In this document: piece after piece, positions 19,304-32,497 of the stretch
Layout: every line of letters begins with the position of its first letter
How positions within the stretch are numbered: the first letter of the stretch is position 1
Source of the DNA: Yersinia entomophaga
GTDB lineage: Bacteria; Pseudomonadota; Gammaproteobacteria; Enterobacterales; Enterobacteriaceae
Length of the DNA: 64,000 nt
Reading direction: 5' to 3'
NCBI RefSeq assembly: GCF_001656035.1
Contig: NZ_CP010029.1
Span: forward strand, 1,871,076 to 1,935,075
The notes under the pieces: generated by a model
Told to the model about the DNA's origin: nothing
Database searches by the model: none
Seen by the model: the letters and a program-made list of their open reading frames with translations, nothing else
Program-made: the position numbers and the translations under genes

Positions 19304-22300
19304 TTAGTCAAATTCCAGTTCCACCTGCTCATTACCAACCAGCGTCCGCAGGTCGATCAATAAACGGTCTGTCGGGGTAACACGCCACGTGGCACCAAAT
19401 CGTAGTCTGGCGCGCGCATCTTCCCGTTGGTAATAAAGATGTACTGGGATCGTCCCCGATCGGTGGGGTTCCAACGATTGGCGGAGACGGTTCAAAAGCT
19501 GGTCATCAATTTGCCTGTCAGTCAGCGAGATAGCAAGCCCACGGGCATATTTTTCACGAGCTTCACTGATATCCATTAACTCACGGGCGGTCATTTTAAG
19601 TCCACCGCTAAAGTCATCAAAGCTGACCTGCCCACTGGCTATCAGGATACGGTCTTTTTCTAACAAATGCTGATATTTTTCCAACGCATCCGTGAACATC
19701 ATCACTTCCAGACGCCCGGAACGGTCATCTAGCGTACAGATGCCGATACGATTTCCGCGTTTTGTTACCATCACGCGCGCAGCGATTACCAGCCCCACTG
19801 CTGTCGTCATTTTGCCCCGATCCGTCGGGTGCATATCTTTCAGGCGCAACCCACCGGTATAACGCTCGATTTCCTTTAGATACTGGGTAATCGGGTGACC
19901 GGTTAAATACAGCCCCAGCGTCTCCCTCTCACCGTCAAGAACCACCTGTTCCTGCCAGCGCGGTACGTTAGCATAAGATTGCTCGACCTGCTCAGGCGCA
20001 TCCGCCAGTACGCCGAACATATCTGCCTGACCAATAGCTTCCGCTTTGGCATGCTGATCTGCCGCTTTCAGCGCTTCTCCGAGAGAGCTCATCAAGGCCG
20101 CACGATGCGGACCGAGACGATCGAAAGCGCCGGACATTATCAGTTTTTCCAGAATCCGTCGATTCAGTTTTTTGGTATCAACCCGCGCACATAAATCGAA
20201 CAGATCTTTAAAGTAGCCGCCTTGGTTGCGGGCTTCCAGCATAGCTTCGATTGGGCCTTCGCCCACGCCTTTGATAGCGCCAATGCCGTAAACGATCTCG
20301 CCTTCATCGTTCACATGGAAATGATACAGCCCGCTGTTTATATCCGGCGGCAGGATTTTCAGCCCCATGCGCCAGCACTCATCCACCAAACCAACGACTT
20401 TCTCTGTATTATCCATATCAGCGGTCATTACCGCAGCCATAAATTCAGCCGGATAATGTGCTTTCAGCCACAAAGTCTGATAGGAAACCAACGCGTAGGC
20501 GGCAGAGTGAGATTTGTTAAAACCGTAACCCGCAAATTTTTCTACCAGATCGAAGATCTTAATCGCCAGTTCGCCGTCAATACCCTGACTTTTAGCTCCA
20601 TCTTCAAACACGGAACGCTGCTTGGCCATTTCCGCCGGATTTTTCTTACCCATTGCGCGGCGTAGCATATCCGCCCCGCCGAGGGAGTAGCCCGACAGCA
20701 CCTGAGCGATCTGCATAACCTGTTCTTGGTACAAAATAATGCCGTAGGTAGGCTCTAGTACCGGTTTCAGAGATTCATGCTGCCATTGGATATCTGGATA
20801 GGACAACTCTTCGCGACCGTGCTTACGGTCAATAAAGTTATCTACCATGCCTGATTGCAACGGTCCTGGGCGGAACAGCGCCACCAAGGCGATCATATCT
20901 TCGAAGCAGTCGGGTTTCAGGCGTTTAATCAGATCCTTCATCCCGCGGGATTCGAGCTGGAATACCGCCGTCGTTTCCGACCGTTGCAGCATATCAAAGC
21001 TCTTTTTATCCTCCAGCGGAATGGACGCGATATCGATGGGTTCCAGCCCGGTCTTGGCGCGACGGGCGTTGATCATCTCCAGCGCCCAGTTAATGATGGT
21101 TAGAGTACGCAAACCGAGGAAGTCAAACTTCACTAAACCGGCATATTCGACATCATTTTTATCGAACTGAGTAACCGGGTTATTCCCCTCGGCGTCGCAA
21201 TATAGCGGCGCAAAATCGGTAATTTTGGTCGGCGCGATAACTACCCCACCGGCGTGTTTACCGGCGTTACGGGTAACACCTTCCAATTTACGCGCCATAT
21301 CGATCAAGGCTCGAACTTCTTCGTCCGCTTCGTAAATTTCAGGTAACTGTGGCTCGGCGGCGAAGGCTTTTTCCAGCGTCATCCCCGGATCGGGCGGAAT
21401 CAATTTGGAAATACGATCGACAAAACCATAGGGATGGCCCAGCACCCGGCCAACGTCGCGGATTACCGCTTTAGCGGCCATCGTACCGAAGGTAATAATC
21501 TGCGAAACCGCGTCACGGCCATACATTTCAGCAACGTGCTCAATCACCAGATCGCGTTTTTCCATACAGAAATCGACGTCGAAATCGGGCATGGATACAC
21601 GTTCAGGGTTCAGGAATCGTTCAAAAAGCAGATCAAATTCCAGCGGATCCAGATCGGTGATTTTCAGGGCATAAGCCACCAGAGAACCTGCACCTGAACC
21701 ACGCCCCGGCCCAACCGGTACGCCGTTATCTTTCGACCACTGGATAAACTCCATCACGATCAGGAAGTAGCCTGGGAATCCCATCTGGTTGATAACTTTA
21801 AGCTCGATATCCAGACGTTCATCATATTCAGGCCGCTTTTGCGCCCTGACTTCCGGATCCGGGAATAAAAATTCCAGACGTTCTTCCAGACCCTGTTTGG
21901 ATTTTTCGATCAGAAAATCTTCGGTACTCATATCCCCGGTCGGGAATTGAGGCAGGAAATATTCACCCAGCCGAATTGTCACGTTACAACGTTTGGCAAT
22001 TTCAACGCTGTTGATCAGCGCTTCAGGAATATCCGCGAACAGCTCGCACATCTGCTCTTCATCGCGCATAAACTGCTGAGGACTATAATTTTTTGGTCGT
22101 TTCGGATCGACCAAAGTGAAGCCATCATGAATCGCCACGCGAATTTCATGGGCATCAAAATCCGTTTCATCAATAAAGCGCACATCGTTGGTGGCAACCA
22201 CGGGAATACCGCGTTCAGTCGCTAATGCTACCGCTACGTGCAGATAATTTTCTTCGTCCTGTCGTCCAGTACGGATTAGCTCTAAATAGTAGCTACCAGG

Positions 22301-22786
22301 GAAGTATTCATTGTAAAAATCAAGACATTGATCGACCTGAGCCTGATTGCCACGCAGCAAAAATTTGCCTACGTCGCCCATACGTCCGCCGGACAACAAA
22401 ATCAGCCCTTCGCGGTGCTTAATCAGCCAGTCACGATCGATAACCGGCCCTGCGGGGCCATAGCCACGCTGATAAGCCTCGGAAATAAGCAGGGTAAGGT
22501 TTTGATAGCCTTCGTTGTTACGCGCCAGAATAGTCAGATGCGCAAACTCATCGCCCAGCATCTCGCTCTGCACACAGAAATCAGCGCCAATGATAGGTTT
22601 GATTCCCGCGCCGTGAGCGCTGCCGTAAAACTTCACCAAACCGCACAGGTTGGTAAAGTCAGTAATCGCTAACGCTGGCATGCCTAAGGCGGCAGCCCGC
22701 TTCACCAAGGGTCCAATCTTGGCTAATCCATCGATCATGGAATAATCGCTGTGAACACGCAGGTGGACAAAACGAGGTTCGGCCAT
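19304..22786 (-). CDS. dnaE: DNA polymerase III alpha subunit
   Basis: DnaE is the replicative 5'-3' polymerase. ATG at 22786 ([16 protein letters not shown]) gives 1160 residues, the E. coli length; the in-frame ATG at 22819 would add 11 residues without homology. In order there are a PHP domain (1-270), the polymerase palm with the catalytic aspartates in PDFDVDFC (about 401-403), thumb and fingers, an HhH region, a clamp-binding motif QADMF (near 920) and a C-terminal OB domain. It is the penultimate gene of the lpx-rnhB-dnaE-accA string. Confidence 0.97.
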   Translation of the reverse strand: MAEPRFVHLRVHSDYSMIDGLAKIGPLVKRAAALGMPALAITDFTNLCGLVKFYGSAHGAGIKPIIGADFCVQSEMLGDEFAHLTILARNNEGYQNLTLLISEAYQRGYGPAGPVIDRDWLIKHREGLILLSGGRMGDVGKFLLRGNQAQVDQCLDFYNEYFPGSYYLELIRTGRQDEENYLHVAVALATERGIPVVATNDVRFIDETDFDAHEIRVAIHDGFTLVDPKRPKNYSPQQFMRDEEQMCELFADIPEALINSVEIAKRCNVTIRLGEYFLPQFPTGDMSTEDFLIEKSKQGLEERLEFLFPDPEVRAQKRPEYDERLDIELKVINQMGFPGYFLIVMEFIQWSKDNGVPVGPGRGSGAGSLVAYALKITDLDPLEFDLLFERFLNPERVSMPDFDVDFCMEKRDLVIEHVAEMYGRDAVSQIITFGTMAAKAVIRDVGRVLGHPYGFVDRISKLIPPDPGMTLEKAFAAEPQLPEIYEADEEVRALIDMARKLEGVTRNAGKHAGGVVIAPTKITDFAPLYCDAEGNNPVTQFDKNDVEYAGLVKFDFLGLRTLTIINWALEMINARRAKTGLEPIDIASIPLEDKKSFDMLQRSETTAVFQLESRGMKDLIKRLKPDCFEDMIALVALFRPGPLQSGMVDNFIDRKHGREELSYPDIQWQHESLKPVLEPTYGIILYQEQVMQIAQVLSGYSLGGADMLRRAMGKKNPAEMAKQRSVFEDGAKSQGIDGELAIKIFDLVEKFAGYGFNKSHSAAYALVSYQTLWLKAHYPAEFMAAVMTADMDNTEKVVGLVDECWRMGLKILPPDINSGLYHFHVNDEGEIVYGIGAIKGVGEGPIEAMLEARNQGGYFKDLFDLCARVDTKKLNRRILEKLIMSGAFDRLGPHRAALMSSLGEALKAADQHAKAEAIGQADMFGVLADAPEQVEQSYANVPRWQEQVVLDGERETLGLYLTGHPITQYLKEIERYTGGLRLKDMHPTDRGKMTTAVGLVIAARVMVTKRGNRIGICTLDDRSGRLEVMMFTDALEKYQHLLEKDRILIASGQVSFDDFSGGLKMTARELMDISEAREKYARGLAISLTDRQIDDQLLNRLRQSLEPHRSGTIPVHLYYQREDARARLRFGATWRVTPTDRLLIDLRTLVGNEQVELEFD

Positions 22787-22942
22787 ATCCAGATACCAGA
22801 AATTAGTGGATTGAATCACACCCGCAGGACTGGGTGTCTCGGGGCATCATAACTATAACCTGTATCACGCAAACCATTGTATGGATGCAATTCGATATTC
22901 ACTGGCTATACGTTGTTTCCATCAGGCAGTAGCAATGCGGGC

Positions 22943-23539
22943 CTATGCCAGCCCGAGCACGCGTTTAACCGGAGCAAAACTGCGACGATGGTGATCTGTG
23001 GCACCCAATGCGGCCAACCGCTCTAGATGGAATGCGGTCGGATAGCCTTTATGCTGAGCAAAGCCGTAATCCGGAAACTCGGCATCCAGCAACGCCATTT
23101 CCCGATCGCGGGTCACTTTTGCGACGATAGACGCAGCGCTAATCTCAGCCACTCGGCTATCCCCTTTCACCACCGCGAGGGACGGCATCGGCAGTGCCGG
23201 ACAACGGTTACCGTCGATTAAGACATAATCAGGCGCAATATGCAGCCCGGCAACCGCTCTCTGCATCGCCAGCATGGTAGCGTGCAATATATTCATATCG
23301 TCAATTTCTTCCGGCTCTGCGCGCCCCAGACTCCAAGACAGCGCCTTCTCGGTAATCTCGTCATAAAGCGCCAATCTGCGCTTTTCACTGAGTTTCTTTG
23401 AGTCTGCCAGCCCGATAATGGGTTGATTCGGGTCGAGGATCACTGCGGCGGTCACGACCGCGCCAACCAGCGGCCCGCGCCCGACCTCATCAACGCCGGC
23501 AATGAGATTTGCCTGCGGATAAATAAAAATATCGCTCAT
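22943..23539 (-). CDS. rnhB: Ribonuclease HII
   Basis: RNase HII cleaves 5' of ribonucleotides embedded in DNA and starts ribonucleotide excision repair. The 198-residue protein has the type 2 active-site motif [13 protein letters not shown] near the N terminus (Asp-Glu), a further Asp in VLIDGN and the GRG element. Its first codons overlap the end of lpxB by 4 bp (ATGA), indicating coupling. Confidence 0.96.
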   Translation of the reverse strand: MSDIFIYPQANLIAGVDEVGRGPLVGAVVTAAVILDPNQPIIGLADSKKLSEKRRLALYDEITEKALSWSLGRAEPEEIDDMNILHATMLAMQRAVAGLHIAPDYVLIDGNRCPALPMPSLAVVKGDSRVAEISAASIVAKVTRDREMALLDAEFPDYGFAQHKGYPTAFHLERLAALGATDHHRRSFAPVKRVLGLA

Positions 23540-24687
23540 TGCTTCGCTAATTCCAATACCGCCTGTGCGGCCTGTTTGTCCGCATCGCAGCGAATGCTTT
23601 GGTGCAAGGCCAGAAAACGTGTTTTTAGTGCTTCAACCGCCTCGCCACCCTTCAATAAAGGTAATAAAGCGTCTGCCAATTTTTGCGGCTGACACTCTTG
23701 CTGTAGCAATTCGGGAACCAGTTCTTCGCCCGCCAGTAAGTTAGGTAATGAGACATAAGGCGTTTTCACCAAACGCTCCGCCAACCAGAAGGTGAAAGGC
23801 TTCATACGGTAACCCACAACCATCGGCGATTTGGCCAACATGCATTCCAGCGCGGCGGTGCCCGAAGCCAACAGAGTGGCATCGCTGGCGACCATTGCAG
23901 CTCTGGCTTTACCATCCAATAAATGGACGGATAATTCCGGTGCAACTTCGGCTTTTATACGTTCGAACTGTTCCCGACGCTTGCTGTTCACCAGCGGCAC
24001 CAATACTTCTAAATCAGGGAATTGCTGCCGTAATATCTCGGCGGTGCGTAGAAAGTCGGCACTTAACATTTCGACTTCTGAATGCCGACTCCCCGGCAAT
24101 AACGCCAGACAGTGGACATCAGTAGCGATACCTAATTCAGCACGAGCCGCCGCACGATTGGCAACCAACGGCATGGCATCCGCCATGGTGTGACCAATAA
24201 AACGACAGGGAACGTTGAAACGATCGTAAAACGCTTTTTCGAAAGGCAGAAAAGCCAAAACCATATCTGTGGCTTTACCGATTTTGAAAACGCGCTTATG
24301 ACGCCAGGCCCAAACCGAGGGACTGACGTAATGAATAGTGCGAATTCCGTTCTGCTTTAAGCGGCCTTCCAGGGTGATGTTAAAATCGGGAGCATCGATA
24401 CCCACGAATACATCGGGAGAAAGCTCGCTGAAACGGCGCGTCAAATCCTTACGGATTTTAAGAAGACGCGGTAACCGTTCCAGCACCTCCACAACCCCCA
24501 TCACAGCCAACTCTTCCATTTCGTACCAGGCTTCACAACCCTCGGCTTGCATTAAGGGGCCGGCAACGCCGACAAAGCGGGCATTGGGAACCTGAGCTTT
24601 AAGCGCCCGGATTAACCCTGCACCTAAAATATCGCCGGAGGTTTCTCCGGCAACTAACCCAATAGTTAATGGGCGATCGGCTGTCAT
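23536..24687 (-). CDS. lpxB: Lipid-A-disaccharide synthase
   Basis: LpxB joins UDP-2,3-diacylglucosamine and lipid X to form the beta-1,6 disaccharide of lipid A at the inner membrane surface. It is a GT-B (GT19) enzyme with GEVSGD-like [14 protein letters not shown] near the start and [13 protein letters not shown] and [11 protein letters not shown] in the C-terminal half. ATG at 24687 ([10 protein letters not shown], 383 aa) follows AAGAG and matches E. coli; ATG at 24702 would add five residues. It is coupled to rnhB. Confidence 0.95.
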   Translation of the reverse strand: MTADRPLTIGLVAGETSGDILGAGLIRALKAQVPNARFVGVAGPLMQAEGCEAWYEMEELAVMGVVEVLERLPRLLKIRKDLTRRFSELSPDVFVGIDAPDFNITLEGRLKQNGIRTIHYVSPSVWAWRHKRVFKIGKATDMVLAFLPFEKAFYDRFNVPCRFIGHTMADAMPLVANRAAARAELGIATDVHCLALLPGSRHSEVEMLSADFLRTAEILRQQFPDLEVLVPLVNSKRREQFERIKAEVAPELSVHLLDGKARAAMVASDATLLASGTAALECMLAKSPMVVGYRMKPFTFWLAERLVKTPYVSLPNLLAGEELVPELLQQECQPQKLADALLPLLKGGEAVEALKTRFLALHQSIRCDADKQAAQAVLELAKQ

Positions 24688-24705
24688 GACAGGCTCTTGC
24701 ATAAG

Positions 24706-25494
24706 TTAGCGGATAATACCGCGGGTCGAACGAGCGAAGAAATCGCTGAACGGCTTAACCGCAGGATGCTGCTCGGCCAATTCGGCAATTTCCGGCTTCA
24801 CTTCATCCAAAGTACGTCCGCTGCGATACACAAGCTTGTAAGCATTACGGATAGCATGCAGAGATTCTTTATCAAAACCACGGCGTTTCAGCCCTTCGAT
24901 ATTAATACCGAACGGTGTCGCGTGGTTTCCTTGCGCTATGACAAAAGGAGGCACATCCTGCGCAACCCCGGAACAGCCGCCAACCATTACATGTGCACCG
25001 ATCACACAGAATTGATGAACAGCGGTCATTCCGCCAATAATGGCATAATCATCCACTTCAACGTGGCCACCCAAAGTCGCGTTATTGGCAAAGATGCAGC
25101 GGTTGCCGATAATGCAGTCATGAGCGATATGGGCATTAATCATCAGTAGGTTATCGCTACCAACTTTCGTCACCCCGGTACCTTGTACCGTGCCACGGTG
25201 GATAGTCACACTTTCACGGATACGGTTACGATCGCCAATTTCCACCCGTGTCGGTTCGCCGGCATATTTCAGATCCTGGTTAGCTTCACCAATGGAAGCA
25301 AACTGGTAAATCTCATTATCGCGGCCGATTTTAGTCACGCCGTTCACGACAATATGGGATTTCAGTACTGTGCCTTCACCAATTTCCACCTGGGAACCGA
25401 TATAGCAAAATGGGCCAATGTGAACATTAGCACCAATCACAGCACCTTCTTCAACGATAGCACTCGGGTGGATAAAGGCGGTTTTGTCAATCAC
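24706..25494 (-). CDS. lpxA: UDP-N-acetylglucosamine acyltransferase
   Basis: LpxA performs the first step of lipid A synthesis, 3-O-acylation of UDP-GlcNAc from hydroxyacyl-ACP. The 262-residue protein equals E. coli length and consists of hexapeptide repeats (left-handed beta helix) with the catalytic His in [12 protein letters not shown] near residue 125, then a helical C-terminal domain. Only 3 bp separate it from fabZ. Confidence 0.97.
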   Translation of the reverse strand: MIDKTAFIHPSAIVEEGAVIGANVHIGPFCYIGSQVEIGEGTVLKSHIVVNGVTKIGRDNEIYQFASIGEANQDLKYAGEPTRVEIGDRNRIRESVTIHRGTVQGTGVTKVGSDNLLMINAHIAHDCIIGNRCIFANNATLGGHVEVDDYAIIGGMTAVHQFCVIGAHVMVGGCSGVAQDVPPFVIAQGNHATPFGINIEGLKRRGFDKESLHAIRNAYKLVYRSGRTLDEVKPEIAELAEQHPAVKPFSDFFARSTRGIIR

Positions 25495-25497
25495 GTA

Positions 25498-25983
25498 TCA
25501 AGACTCCTTAGATGCGGGTACTGCTGCTGGTGCCGGTTTGCTGCGTGCGCACATCATGGTGGCAGTACAGACAATTTCACCGTCAACTTTAGCAACACCG
25601 GTAAAGCGGGTTAAACCACGACGCTCTTTGACGAATTCAACTTCCATAATCATCTGATCGCCAGGCACTACCGGGCGTTTAAAGCGGGCTTCATCAATAC
25701 CAGCAAAGTAGTAAAGTTCGCCTGGTTCAAGTTTACCGCGGCTTTTAAATGCCAAAATACCGGTAGCCTGCGCCATTGCTTCCAAAATCAGTACGCCAGG
25801 GAAAATAGGCTTACCGGGGAAATGGCCTTGGAAAAAAGGCTCGTTGAAAGAGACGTTCTTCACTGCACGTAGAAATTTCCCTTCCTCAAAATCCAGGACG
25901 CGATCTACCAGCAAAAAAGGAAAACGGTGCGGCAGTAGATCTAAAATCTCTTCAATATGCAGAGTATGAGTGTCAGTAGTCAA
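25498..25983 (-). CDS. fabZ: 3-hydroxyacyl-ACP dehydratase FabZ
   Basis: FabZ dehydrates hydroxyacyl-ACP in fatty-acid elongation and competes with LpxA for substrate. The hot-dog fold has the catalytic His in [10 protein letters not shown] and Glu in LILEAMAQ. At 161 residues it is about 10 longer than E. coli FabZ (151), the extra part being an Ala/Pro-rich C-terminal tail ([13 protein letters not shown]). It lies between lpxD and lpxA in the conserved order. Confidence 0.96.
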   Translation of the reverse strand: MTTDTHTLHIEEILDLLPHRFPFLLVDRVLDFEEGKFLRAVKNVSFNEPFFQGHFPGKPIFPGVLILEAMAQATGILAFKSRGKLEPGELYYFAGIDEARFKRPVVPGDQMIMEVEFVKERRGLTRFTGVAKVDGEIVCTATMMCARSKPAPAAVPASKES

Positions 25984-26133
25984 AATACTCTTCCTGTCTA
26001 AAAAATTAATGCTATCAACGACACGGCCTGCTTTGACCCCAAAAGGAGATCATTAGGCAGGCCGCAAATTAGGAACTCTGTACGCTTCGGGCAGTAAGCG
26101 CCAATAGCTTTTGTTATTGGCTCAGAGTGGTAA

Positions 26134-27156
26134 TTACTCTTTATCGATTTTACGTTCGACAGCTTTCAAACGCTTATTCATCTCATCGATATTCATCACC
26201 AGTGCTGCGGTTTTTCGCCACGTTTTATTTGGCTGCAACGGAATTCCGGAGGAGTATACCCCAGGTTCAGTGATTGGACGCATCACCATTCCCATTCCGG
26301 TCACAACAACCTTGTCGGCAATCTCCATGTGACCATTGATCACACTGGCACCACCGATCTGGCAATATCGGCCAACTTTCAGGCTTCCCGCCATGATAAC
26401 GCCGCCCGCAACTGCGGTATTGTCGCCAATAGTCACGTTATGCGCAATCTGGCATTGATTATCAATGATGACACCATTACCGATAACCGTGTTATCTAAC
26501 GCGCCGCGGTCGATAGTTGTACAGGCACCAATCTCCACGCGGTCACCAATTATTACGGTGCCAAGCTGCGGGATTTTGATCCAATTGCCACGATCGTTAG
26601 CGTAACCAAAACCATCTGCACCAATGACCGTACCGGATTGAATCAGGCAATGCTGCCCAATCTCAACTTCATGATAAACGGAAACATTGGCCCACAAACG
26701 GCTACCTGCACCGATACGTGCATTTTTACCGACAAAACAGCCCGCACCGATAACCACGTTATCACCCAGAACAACGCCGGACTCAATCACCGCATTTGCG
26801 CCAATTGATACCTGATTGCCCAAGGTTGCTTCAGGGGAAATCACTGCGCTTGGGGCGATGTCCTGAGCTGGCTGCGGAGTGGTATCCATAATCTGCGCCA
26901 TGCGCGCATAGGTCAGATAGGGATTTTTAACGACTAAAGCAGCAACGTTACAATAAGGCAGATCTTCCTCGGTCAAAACCACGGCGCTAGCTTGGCAAGA
27001 CGCGAGTTGTTCCCGGTAACGGCTGTTTGACAAAAACGTGATTTGCGCAGGTTTGGCAGAATGCATTGAAGCGATGCCGGTGATGACAATTTCGCCATCA
27101 CCGTGCACTTGTGCATCCAACTGCTGGGCTAAATCAGCCAGTCGAATTGAAGGCAT
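26134..27156 (-). CDS. lpxD: UDP-3-O-(3-hydroxymyristoyl)glucosamine N-acyltransferase
   Basis: LpxD adds the N-linked hydroxyacyl chain in lipid A synthesis. The 340-residue protein has an N-terminal uridine-binding domain, a long run of hexapeptide repeats (from about residue 100) with the catalytic His in [10 protein letters not shown] near 239, and a C-terminal helix. It starts 3 bp after skp ends, so the two are very likely co-transcribed. Confidence 0.97.
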   Translation of the reverse strand: MPSIRLADLAQQLDAQVHGDGEIVITGIASMHSAKPAQITFLSNSRYREQLASCQASAVVLTEEDLPYCNVAALVVKNPYLTYARMAQIMDTTPQPAQDIAPSAVISPEATLGNQVSIGANAVIESGVVLGDNVVIGAGCFVGKNARIGAGSRLWANVSVYHEVEIGQHCLIQSGTVIGADGFGYANDRGNWIKIPQLGTVIIGDRVEIGACTTIDRGALDNTVIGNGVIIDNQCQIAHNVTIGDNTAVAGGVIMAGSLKVGRYCQIGGASVINGHMEIADKVVVTGMGMVMRPITEPGVYSSGIPLQPNKTWRKTAALVMNIDEMNKRLKAVERKIDKE

Positions 27157-27159
27157 GTG

Positions 27160-27657
27160 TTATTTAACCTGTTTCAGCACGTCAGCAGTGATGTCTTTTG
27201 AGGAATCAGCGTATGCCACAGCATTCGCGTCGATAACCACATCATACCCACCTTTACTTGCAACAGATTTCACAGCGTCCTGAATACGGCTCAGGATTTT
27301 GTTACGCTCTTCCATCTGGCGACGACGGTTGTCTTGTTCAAACGCCTGCGCTTTTTGAGAGAAGGTTTCACGCTGCGCCATGACGTCTTTTTCCAGTTTG
27401 GTACGATCGCTGGCTTTCATGGTAGAACCGTCGCGCTGCAGCTTCTGCATTTTGGTCTGCAGATCGCGCTCCATTCCTTGCAGCTCGGTTGCACGGCCTT
27501 TGAATTCATTCTCCAGCTGCTTAGCCACGGTTTCACGCGCGGGTAATTGTTGGAAAATGCTGGAAACATTAACAATAGCAATCTTGTCAGCGGCTTGAAC
27601 GCTGGCTGAAGCAGCCAATGCTAAACCAAGACCTGCGGCACACAACCACTTTTTCAC
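27160..27657 (-). CDS. skp: Periplasmic chaperone Skp (OmpH)
   Basis: Skp is a trimeric jellyfish-shaped chaperone that holds unfolded outer-membrane proteins and passes them towards BamA. I chose GTG at 27657 ([10 protein letters not shown], 165 aa) because AAGGAG precedes it and the signal peptide then has normal length, ending at VQA-ADK. The ATG at 27708 would add 17 residues ahead of the signal peptide. The central part is a charged helical coiled coil. The gene follows bamA. Confidence 0.95.
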   Translation of the reverse strand: MKKWLCAAGLGLALAASASVQAADKIAIVNVSSIFQQLPARETVAKQLENEFKGRATELQGMERDLQTKMQKLQRDGSTMKASDRTKLEKDVMAQRETFSQKAQAFEQDNRRRQMEERNKILSRIQDAVKSVASKGGYDVVIDANAVAYADSSKDITADVLKQVK

Positions 27658-27831
27658 TATAAACTCCTTACCATTACCCGTTTGTGTCAGAGACACCCTG
27701 AAATGCACTTGACGCCGGATTTATCCGATGCGGCAAAGGTAATACTAGATCACCTTTGCAACAGGGAGATCGGCGTCAGCGCGATCTTTACTTATCGATC
27801 AACAATTCTTGCTCAACTACTCAGTAGCCTG

Positions 27832-30219
27832 TTACCAGGTTTTACCGATGTTAAACTGGAACTGCTCGGATTTATCACCCGGATAGTCTTTGACCGGTTT
27901 GGCGTAAGAGAACACCAATGGACCCAGCGGTGACATCCACTGTAATGCTACACCCGCAGAAACGCGAATATTGCTTGGGTCGCTGTAGTCAGGAATCCCG
28001 GCGGCTCCCGTTGCCGCAGTGTTTTCCCAGTGGGTATCCCAAACGGTACCTGAATCGATAAAGATCGAAGTACGAACCGAGTTAGAATACTTTTCACTGA
28101 TAAACGGCGTTGGCGTGATCAATTCGATACTCGCCACAGCCATGGCATTACCGCCCACAGCATCGGTAGATTTATTAACCGTAGCGCCATTATTCGCATA
28201 GTATGCAGCTTTAGGCCCGATGTTGTTCGAGCGGAAACCACGTACAGTGCTGGAACCACCGGCATAGAAGTTCTCATAGAACGGCATTTCTTTGCCACCG
28301 AGGCCATCGCCATAACCTAAGCGCCCGCGACCTAACAGAACCCAAGAACGATCCTGATCCAACGGCAGGTAGCCGGAAGTATCGAAGGTCACTTTGTAGA
28401 ATTCATTATCGGAGCCAGGAACGGTTACTTTACCGTTAACCGAAGATTTTACACCGGAAGTCGGGAAGAAACCTCGGTCTAGGTTGTTATAAGTCCAACC
28501 AAGGTTCAGGGTAAAGTCATCAGCGGTGAAGTCAGCGCGGTCAGTATAGTTCGGCTTTTGGCCGACTGACTCGAGATAACGCCACATAGCAACCTGCGGC
28601 AACATGTCGGACAGACTGTTGTGCACATAGCCCACGCCTACGCGTAATGAGTTATTTTCGTTGATTGGGAACCCAAGGGTACCGTCAACACCGTAGCTGC
28701 TGTTGGTATAGCCAGACAGGTCTGCGTTATCCGCTTTAAAATCGTTGTAGAACACACGACCACCCAGACTCACACCGTCAACGGTGAAGTAAGGGTCGGT
28801 TAACGTAAATTCAGCATAGGTCTGGTAATCATTCTTAGTACCGTTAATCCCTACGCTGTTACCCGTGCCCAGCCAGTTATCCTGTTGAACACCCACCTGG
28901 AAACTCACGCCACTTTCAGTACCGTAGCCAATGCCGAAGTTCAGGCTACCGGTATTACGTTCTTTAACTTTGTAAACAATATCAACCTGATCGGCAGTAC
29001 CCGGAACACGCTGCGTTTCCACATCGACGGTTTCGAAGTAACCTAAACGGTTCAGACGATCTTTACCTTGTTCAACCTGAGCGTTACCCAGCCATGCACC
29101 TTCCATCTGACGCATTTCACGACGAAGAACGGAATCTTTACTGGTGTCATTGCCTTCGAAGCGAACGTGACGCACATAGAAACGGTTACCCGCATCCACA
29201 TTAATGTGCAGTTTCACGGTTTTATCCGCATCGTTGATTTCAGGCTGAGTCTGTACGCGTGGGTAAGCGTAGCCATAGCGACCTAACATCTTTTTGATGT
29301 CGTCTTCCATGCGCGTCACTTTACCGCCGTTATACAACTCGCCCGGCTCAATTTTGGTCAGCTTCTCAGCTTCAGACTGATGGCCCGCCAGATTCCCGTT
29401 GACCACCACGCTGCTCAACTTGTACTGCTCGCCTTCTGTCAGGTTGATTGTGATGTAGATGCCTTTTTTATCCGGCGTCAAACTCACCTGAGTAGAATCG
29501 ATGTTGAAGCGTGCGTAACCGCGATCCAGATAGAAGCTACGCAGGATCTCAAGATCGCCTGCCAGTTTCTGTTTCTGATATTTACGGTCACCAACCACGT
29601 TCCACCAAGGCACTTCATCGCGCAGCTGGAAACGTGAAATCAGTTCGTCTGTGCTAAACGCATGGTTACCGACGATATTGATCTGCTGAATCTTGGCAGA
29701 TACACCTTCGGTAAACACCAGCTTCAGATCGACACGGTTGCGCGGCAACGGCGTCACTACGGCTTTCACCGAAGCGCTGTATTTACCCACGCTGTAATAG
29801 AAGTCCTCCAGACCTTTTTCAATGCTGGAGATCGTTGTGCGGTCTAGTGCCTCGCCAACCCGAACGCCAGAGGCTTCAAGGTTCTGTTTAAGCATATCCT
29901 CTTTCACCGCTTTGTTACCGGAGAAAGTGATACTGGCGATCGTTGGGCGTTCTTTGACTTGAACAATCAGAGTATTACCATCGCGCAGAACGCGAACGTC
30001 CTCGAAGTTGCCTGTGGCAAACAACGCACGGATAGTATTACTGATGTCATCATCACTGACGGTATCGCCTACGCGAACCGGCATATTAAGTAACGCCGCA
30101 CCGACGGCGACTCGCTGCAGGCCCTCGAAATGAATGTCTTTCACTACGAACCCGTCTGCACCGTATACGGTGGCGCTGCCAAACAGCAGCGACGCTATGA
30201 GCAACTTTTTCATCGCCAT
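27832..30219 (-). CDS. bamA: Outer-membrane protein assembly factor BamA
   Basis: BamA is the core of the Bam machine that inserts beta-barrel proteins. The 795-residue precursor has a signal peptide ending near VYGADG, five POTRA domains (about 22-420) and a C-terminal 16-strand barrel with the VRGF motif of Omp85 proteins ([10 protein letters not shown]) and a terminal aromatic residue signal (FNIGKTW). It is followed by skp-lpxD in the conserved order and preceded by rseP with a 36-bp gap. Confidence 0.97.
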   Translation of the reverse strand: MAMKKLLIASLLFGSATVYGADGFVVKDIHFEGLQRVAVGAALLNMPVRVGDTVSDDDISNTIRALFATGNFEDVRVLRDGNTLIVQVKERPTIASITFSGNKAVKEDMLKQNLEASGVRVGEALDRTTISSIEKGLEDFYYSVGKYSASVKAVVTPLPRNRVDLKLVFTEGVSAKIQQINIVGNHAFSTDELISRFQLRDEVPWWNVVGDRKYQKQKLAGDLEILRSFYLDRGYARFNIDSTQVSLTPDKKGIYITINLTEGEQYKLSSVVVNGNLAGHQSEAEKLTKIEPGELYNGGKVTRMEDDIKKMLGRYGYAYPRVQTQPEINDADKTVKLHINVDAGNRFYVRHVRFEGNDTSKDSVLRREMRQMEGAWLGNAQVEQGKDRLNRLGYFETVDVETQRVPGTADQVDIVYKVKERNTGSLNFGIGYGTESGVSFQVGVQQDNWLGTGNSVGINGTKNDYQTYAEFTLTDPYFTVDGVSLGGRVFYNDFKADNADLSGYTNSSYGVDGTLGFPINENNSLRVGVGYVHNSLSDMLPQVAMWRYLESVGQKPNYTDRADFTADDFTLNLGWTYNNLDRGFFPTSGVKSSVNGKVTVPGSDNEFYKVTFDTSGYLPLDQDRSWVLLGRGRLGYGDGLGGKEMPFYENFYAGGSSTVRGFRSNNIGPKAAYYANNGATVNKSTDAVGGNAMAVASIELITPTPFISEKYSNSVRTSIFIDSGTVWDTHWENTAATGAAGIPDYSDPSNIRVSAGVALQWMSPLGPLVFSYAKPVKDYPGDKSEQFQFNIGKTW

Positions 30220-30255
30220 CGTTGTTATGCGTTCTTCCTAACCTATCCCCTGCCG

Positions 30256-31611
30256 TTAAAAGCGGGAGAAATCATTGAAAAGTGCAAGTCCCATCAACAG
30301 CATTAGCAATATCGAGCCAATGCGGTAGCTGAAATCTTGAACTCGCTCAGAAACCGGCCCACCCTTGAGCTTTTCTATCGCCAGGAAGAGCAGATGTCCA
30401 CCATCTAATACCGGTAACGGGAACAGATTGATAATCCCCAGGTTGACACTAATCAGTGCCAAAAACATCAGGTAATAAACCAATCCGAACTCGGCTGAAA
30501 CCCCTGCGCCCTGTGCAATGGAAATCGGGCCACTCAGGTTATTCAGCTTAACATCACCAGTAATCAGTTTACCCAACATGTTGACCGTCAACCGCATCAA
30601 CTGCCAGGTTTTATCCCCAGCCTGATAGAGTGCCGTAAACGGACCATATTGGCGAATCGTTTTATACTCATCCGGAAGCGGTATAACTTTCGGAATTACG
30701 CCTGCAAAGCCTTCGGTTCTGTCTTTACCCGCCGATTTTGTATCTGGAATCAGGGTTAAAGACAAGGGAGAACCACCCCTTTCAATTTCAACTGCCAGCG
30801 GCTTGCCAGGATTTTCGCGTACCCGGCTGGCAAATGTCTGCCAACCTTCAACTAGCTGACCGTCAACTTTAACGATCCTATCCCCTGCTTGTAAACCCGC
30901 CTTTTGCGCTGCCGACTCTGTTTGAACCTCTTGCAGCACTGATTCAATCTGCGGGCCACGAGGAATAATCCCCAAAGTCACCACGGGGTCCTGCTTATCA
31001 GGCTCGAACGACCATTGACGTAAATCCAGAGTTTTCTGTACTACGTTATCAGAGCCAAAAGGGGCTACGCCAACTTGCACCTGCTGGTCGCCAATTTTAC
31101 CGACCAGAGCAAGACGAACTGCAGACCAATCAGGCGTTTCGATACCGTCAACAGACTTAAGTTCCATTCCAGCAGAAATATCAGCCTGCGCAGCAATGGA
31201 TTGTGGGGATATTTCACCCACAACCGGACGAAAGCTCGGGATGCCGATGATAAACACCAGCCAGTAGGCAAAAATAGCGAAGAGGAAGTTGGCGATAGGG
31301 CCGGCGCTGACGATCGCAGCGCGCTGGGCAATACTTTTATTGTTAAAAGCCTGATGGCGGAATTCCGGGGCAACGGCCTCGGCACGCTCATCCAGCATTT
31401 TCACATAACCGCCGAGGGGAATCAGGGCGATCACATATTCTGTACCTTGTCGATCGGTTCTGCGCCATAAGGCTTTGCCAAAACCGATAGAAAAGCGCTC
31501 AACACGGACTCCACAGCGACGCGCCACCCAAAAGTGGCCGAACTCGTGAACCGTAATTAAGATGCCCAGCGCAATGATAAATGCAGCCAGGTTCCAGAGT
31601 ATGCTCATCAT
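30256..31611 (-). CDS. rseP: Site-2 intramembrane protease RseP
   Basis: RseP cuts the anti-sigma factor RseA within the inner membrane after DegS, releasing sigma E, and clears leftover signal peptides. The 451-residue protein has the zinc motif HEFGH (22-26) in the first membrane helix, two tandem PDZ domains (about 115-310), and LDGGH near residue 400 supplying the third metal ligand in the third helix. The first ATG was kept because it aligns with E. coli numbering (His22). Confidence 0.96.
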   Translation of the reverse strand: MMSILWNLAAFIIALGILITVHEFGHFWVARRCGVRVERFSIGFGKALWRRTDRQGTEYVIALIPLGGYVKMLDERAEAVAPEFRHQAFNNKSIAQRAAIVSAGPIANFLFAIFAYWLVFIIGIPSFRPVVGEISPQSIAAQADISAGMELKSVDGIETPDWSAVRLALVGKIGDQQVQVGVAPFGSDNVVQKTLDLRQWSFEPDKQDPVVTLGIIPRGPQIESVLQEVQTESAAQKAGLQAGDRIVKVDGQLVEGWQTFASRVRENPGKPLAVEIERGGSPLSLTLIPDTKSAGKDRTEGFAGVIPKVIPLPDEYKTIRQYGPFTALYQAGDKTWQLMRLTVNMLGKLITGDVKLNNLSGPISIAQGAGVSAEFGLVYYLMFLALISVNLGIINLFPLPVLDGGHLLFLAIEKLKGGPVSERVQDFSYRIGSILLMLLMGLALFNDFSRF

Positions 31612-31639
31612 AATCCCTAAACTCCCCGTCAGTGACGGA

Positions 31640-32488
31640 TTAAAACACTAACAGCATCAGGCAGGCAAATACCGGCACGGCTGCGGTCAGGCTATCGATA
31701 CGATCCAGTATCCCGCCATGACCAGGAATCAGATGACCGCTGTCTTTGATTCCCGCTTCACGTTTGAACATACTCTCGGTCAAATCCCCGAGTACTGAGG
31801 CCAGAGCCGCAACCACAGAACACACTAACAGTTTTTCCGGAATCACATCCAGCGGAGCATAGCGGCCAAACAACCAGGCTATCAACGCCGATGACAGCAA
31901 GCCGCCTATCAACCCTTCCCAGGTTTTCCCGGGGGAAACTTTCGGTGCAAGCTTATGTTTGCCGAACATTTTGCCAAACATGTAGGCACCGGAATCCGCG
32001 CCCCACACCAGCAACATCACGTAAAGCAGCCACCAGGCACCGGTTGAATGATTTTGCTCATAACCGTACTGACGCAGCGCAAACATGCCCCAGAAGAATG
32101 GCACTATGGTCAGAATACCGAAGATAATTCTGATGGTTCGCGAGTCACGCCAGAAAGCAGCCGAGCGCGGGTAGGTCAACACCAGCAACAGAGCGGCTAT
32201 CCACCACCCCATCGATGCCCAAAGCGGGCCACTGACTTGCAAATCGTGCACTGTAGGTTGATATTCTGGAATACTCAACCACATCGTTACCAGCAAGAAA
32301 CCGCAGAGTATCGCCAGCCAGATGCGCTGTGAGTGCGAAGCGAAGCCAGCGAGCTGCCCCCACTCCCAAGCAGCCAGCATACATACAGCCAGCGTCACTA
32401 TGGCAAAACCAATCGGAGGCAGCAAAAACAGCGCCCCGATGACGATAGGGATTAAAATCAAAGCAGTTATGAGACGATACTTCAGCAA
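31640..32488 (-). CDS. cdsA: Phosphatidate cytidylyltransferase (CDP-diglyceride synthase)
   Basis: CdsA makes CDP-diacylglycerol from phosphatidic acid and CTP, the precursor of all phospholipids. The 282-residue protein is largely hydrophobic with about eight membrane helices. Near the C terminus is the family signature beginning [21 protein letters not shown] and ending in LDRIDSL. Uneven spacing with neighbours is small (9 bp to uppS, 28 bp to rseP), consistent with one operon. Confidence 0.96.
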   Translation of the reverse strand: MLKYRLITALILIPIVIGALFLLPPIGFAIVTLAVCMLAAWEWGQLAGFASHSQRIWLAILCGFLLVTMWLSIPEYQPTVHDLQVSGPLWASMGWWIAALLLVLTYPRSAAFWRDSRTIRIIFGILTIVPFFWGMFALRQYGYEQNHSTGAWWLLYVMLLVWGADSGAYMFGKMFGKHKLAPKVSPGKTWEGLIGGLLSSALIAWLFGRYAPLDVIPEKLLVCSVVAALASVLGDLTESMFKREAGIKDSGHLIPGHGGILDRIDSLTAAVPVFACLMLLVF

Positions 32489-32497
32489 AAGTTCCCC

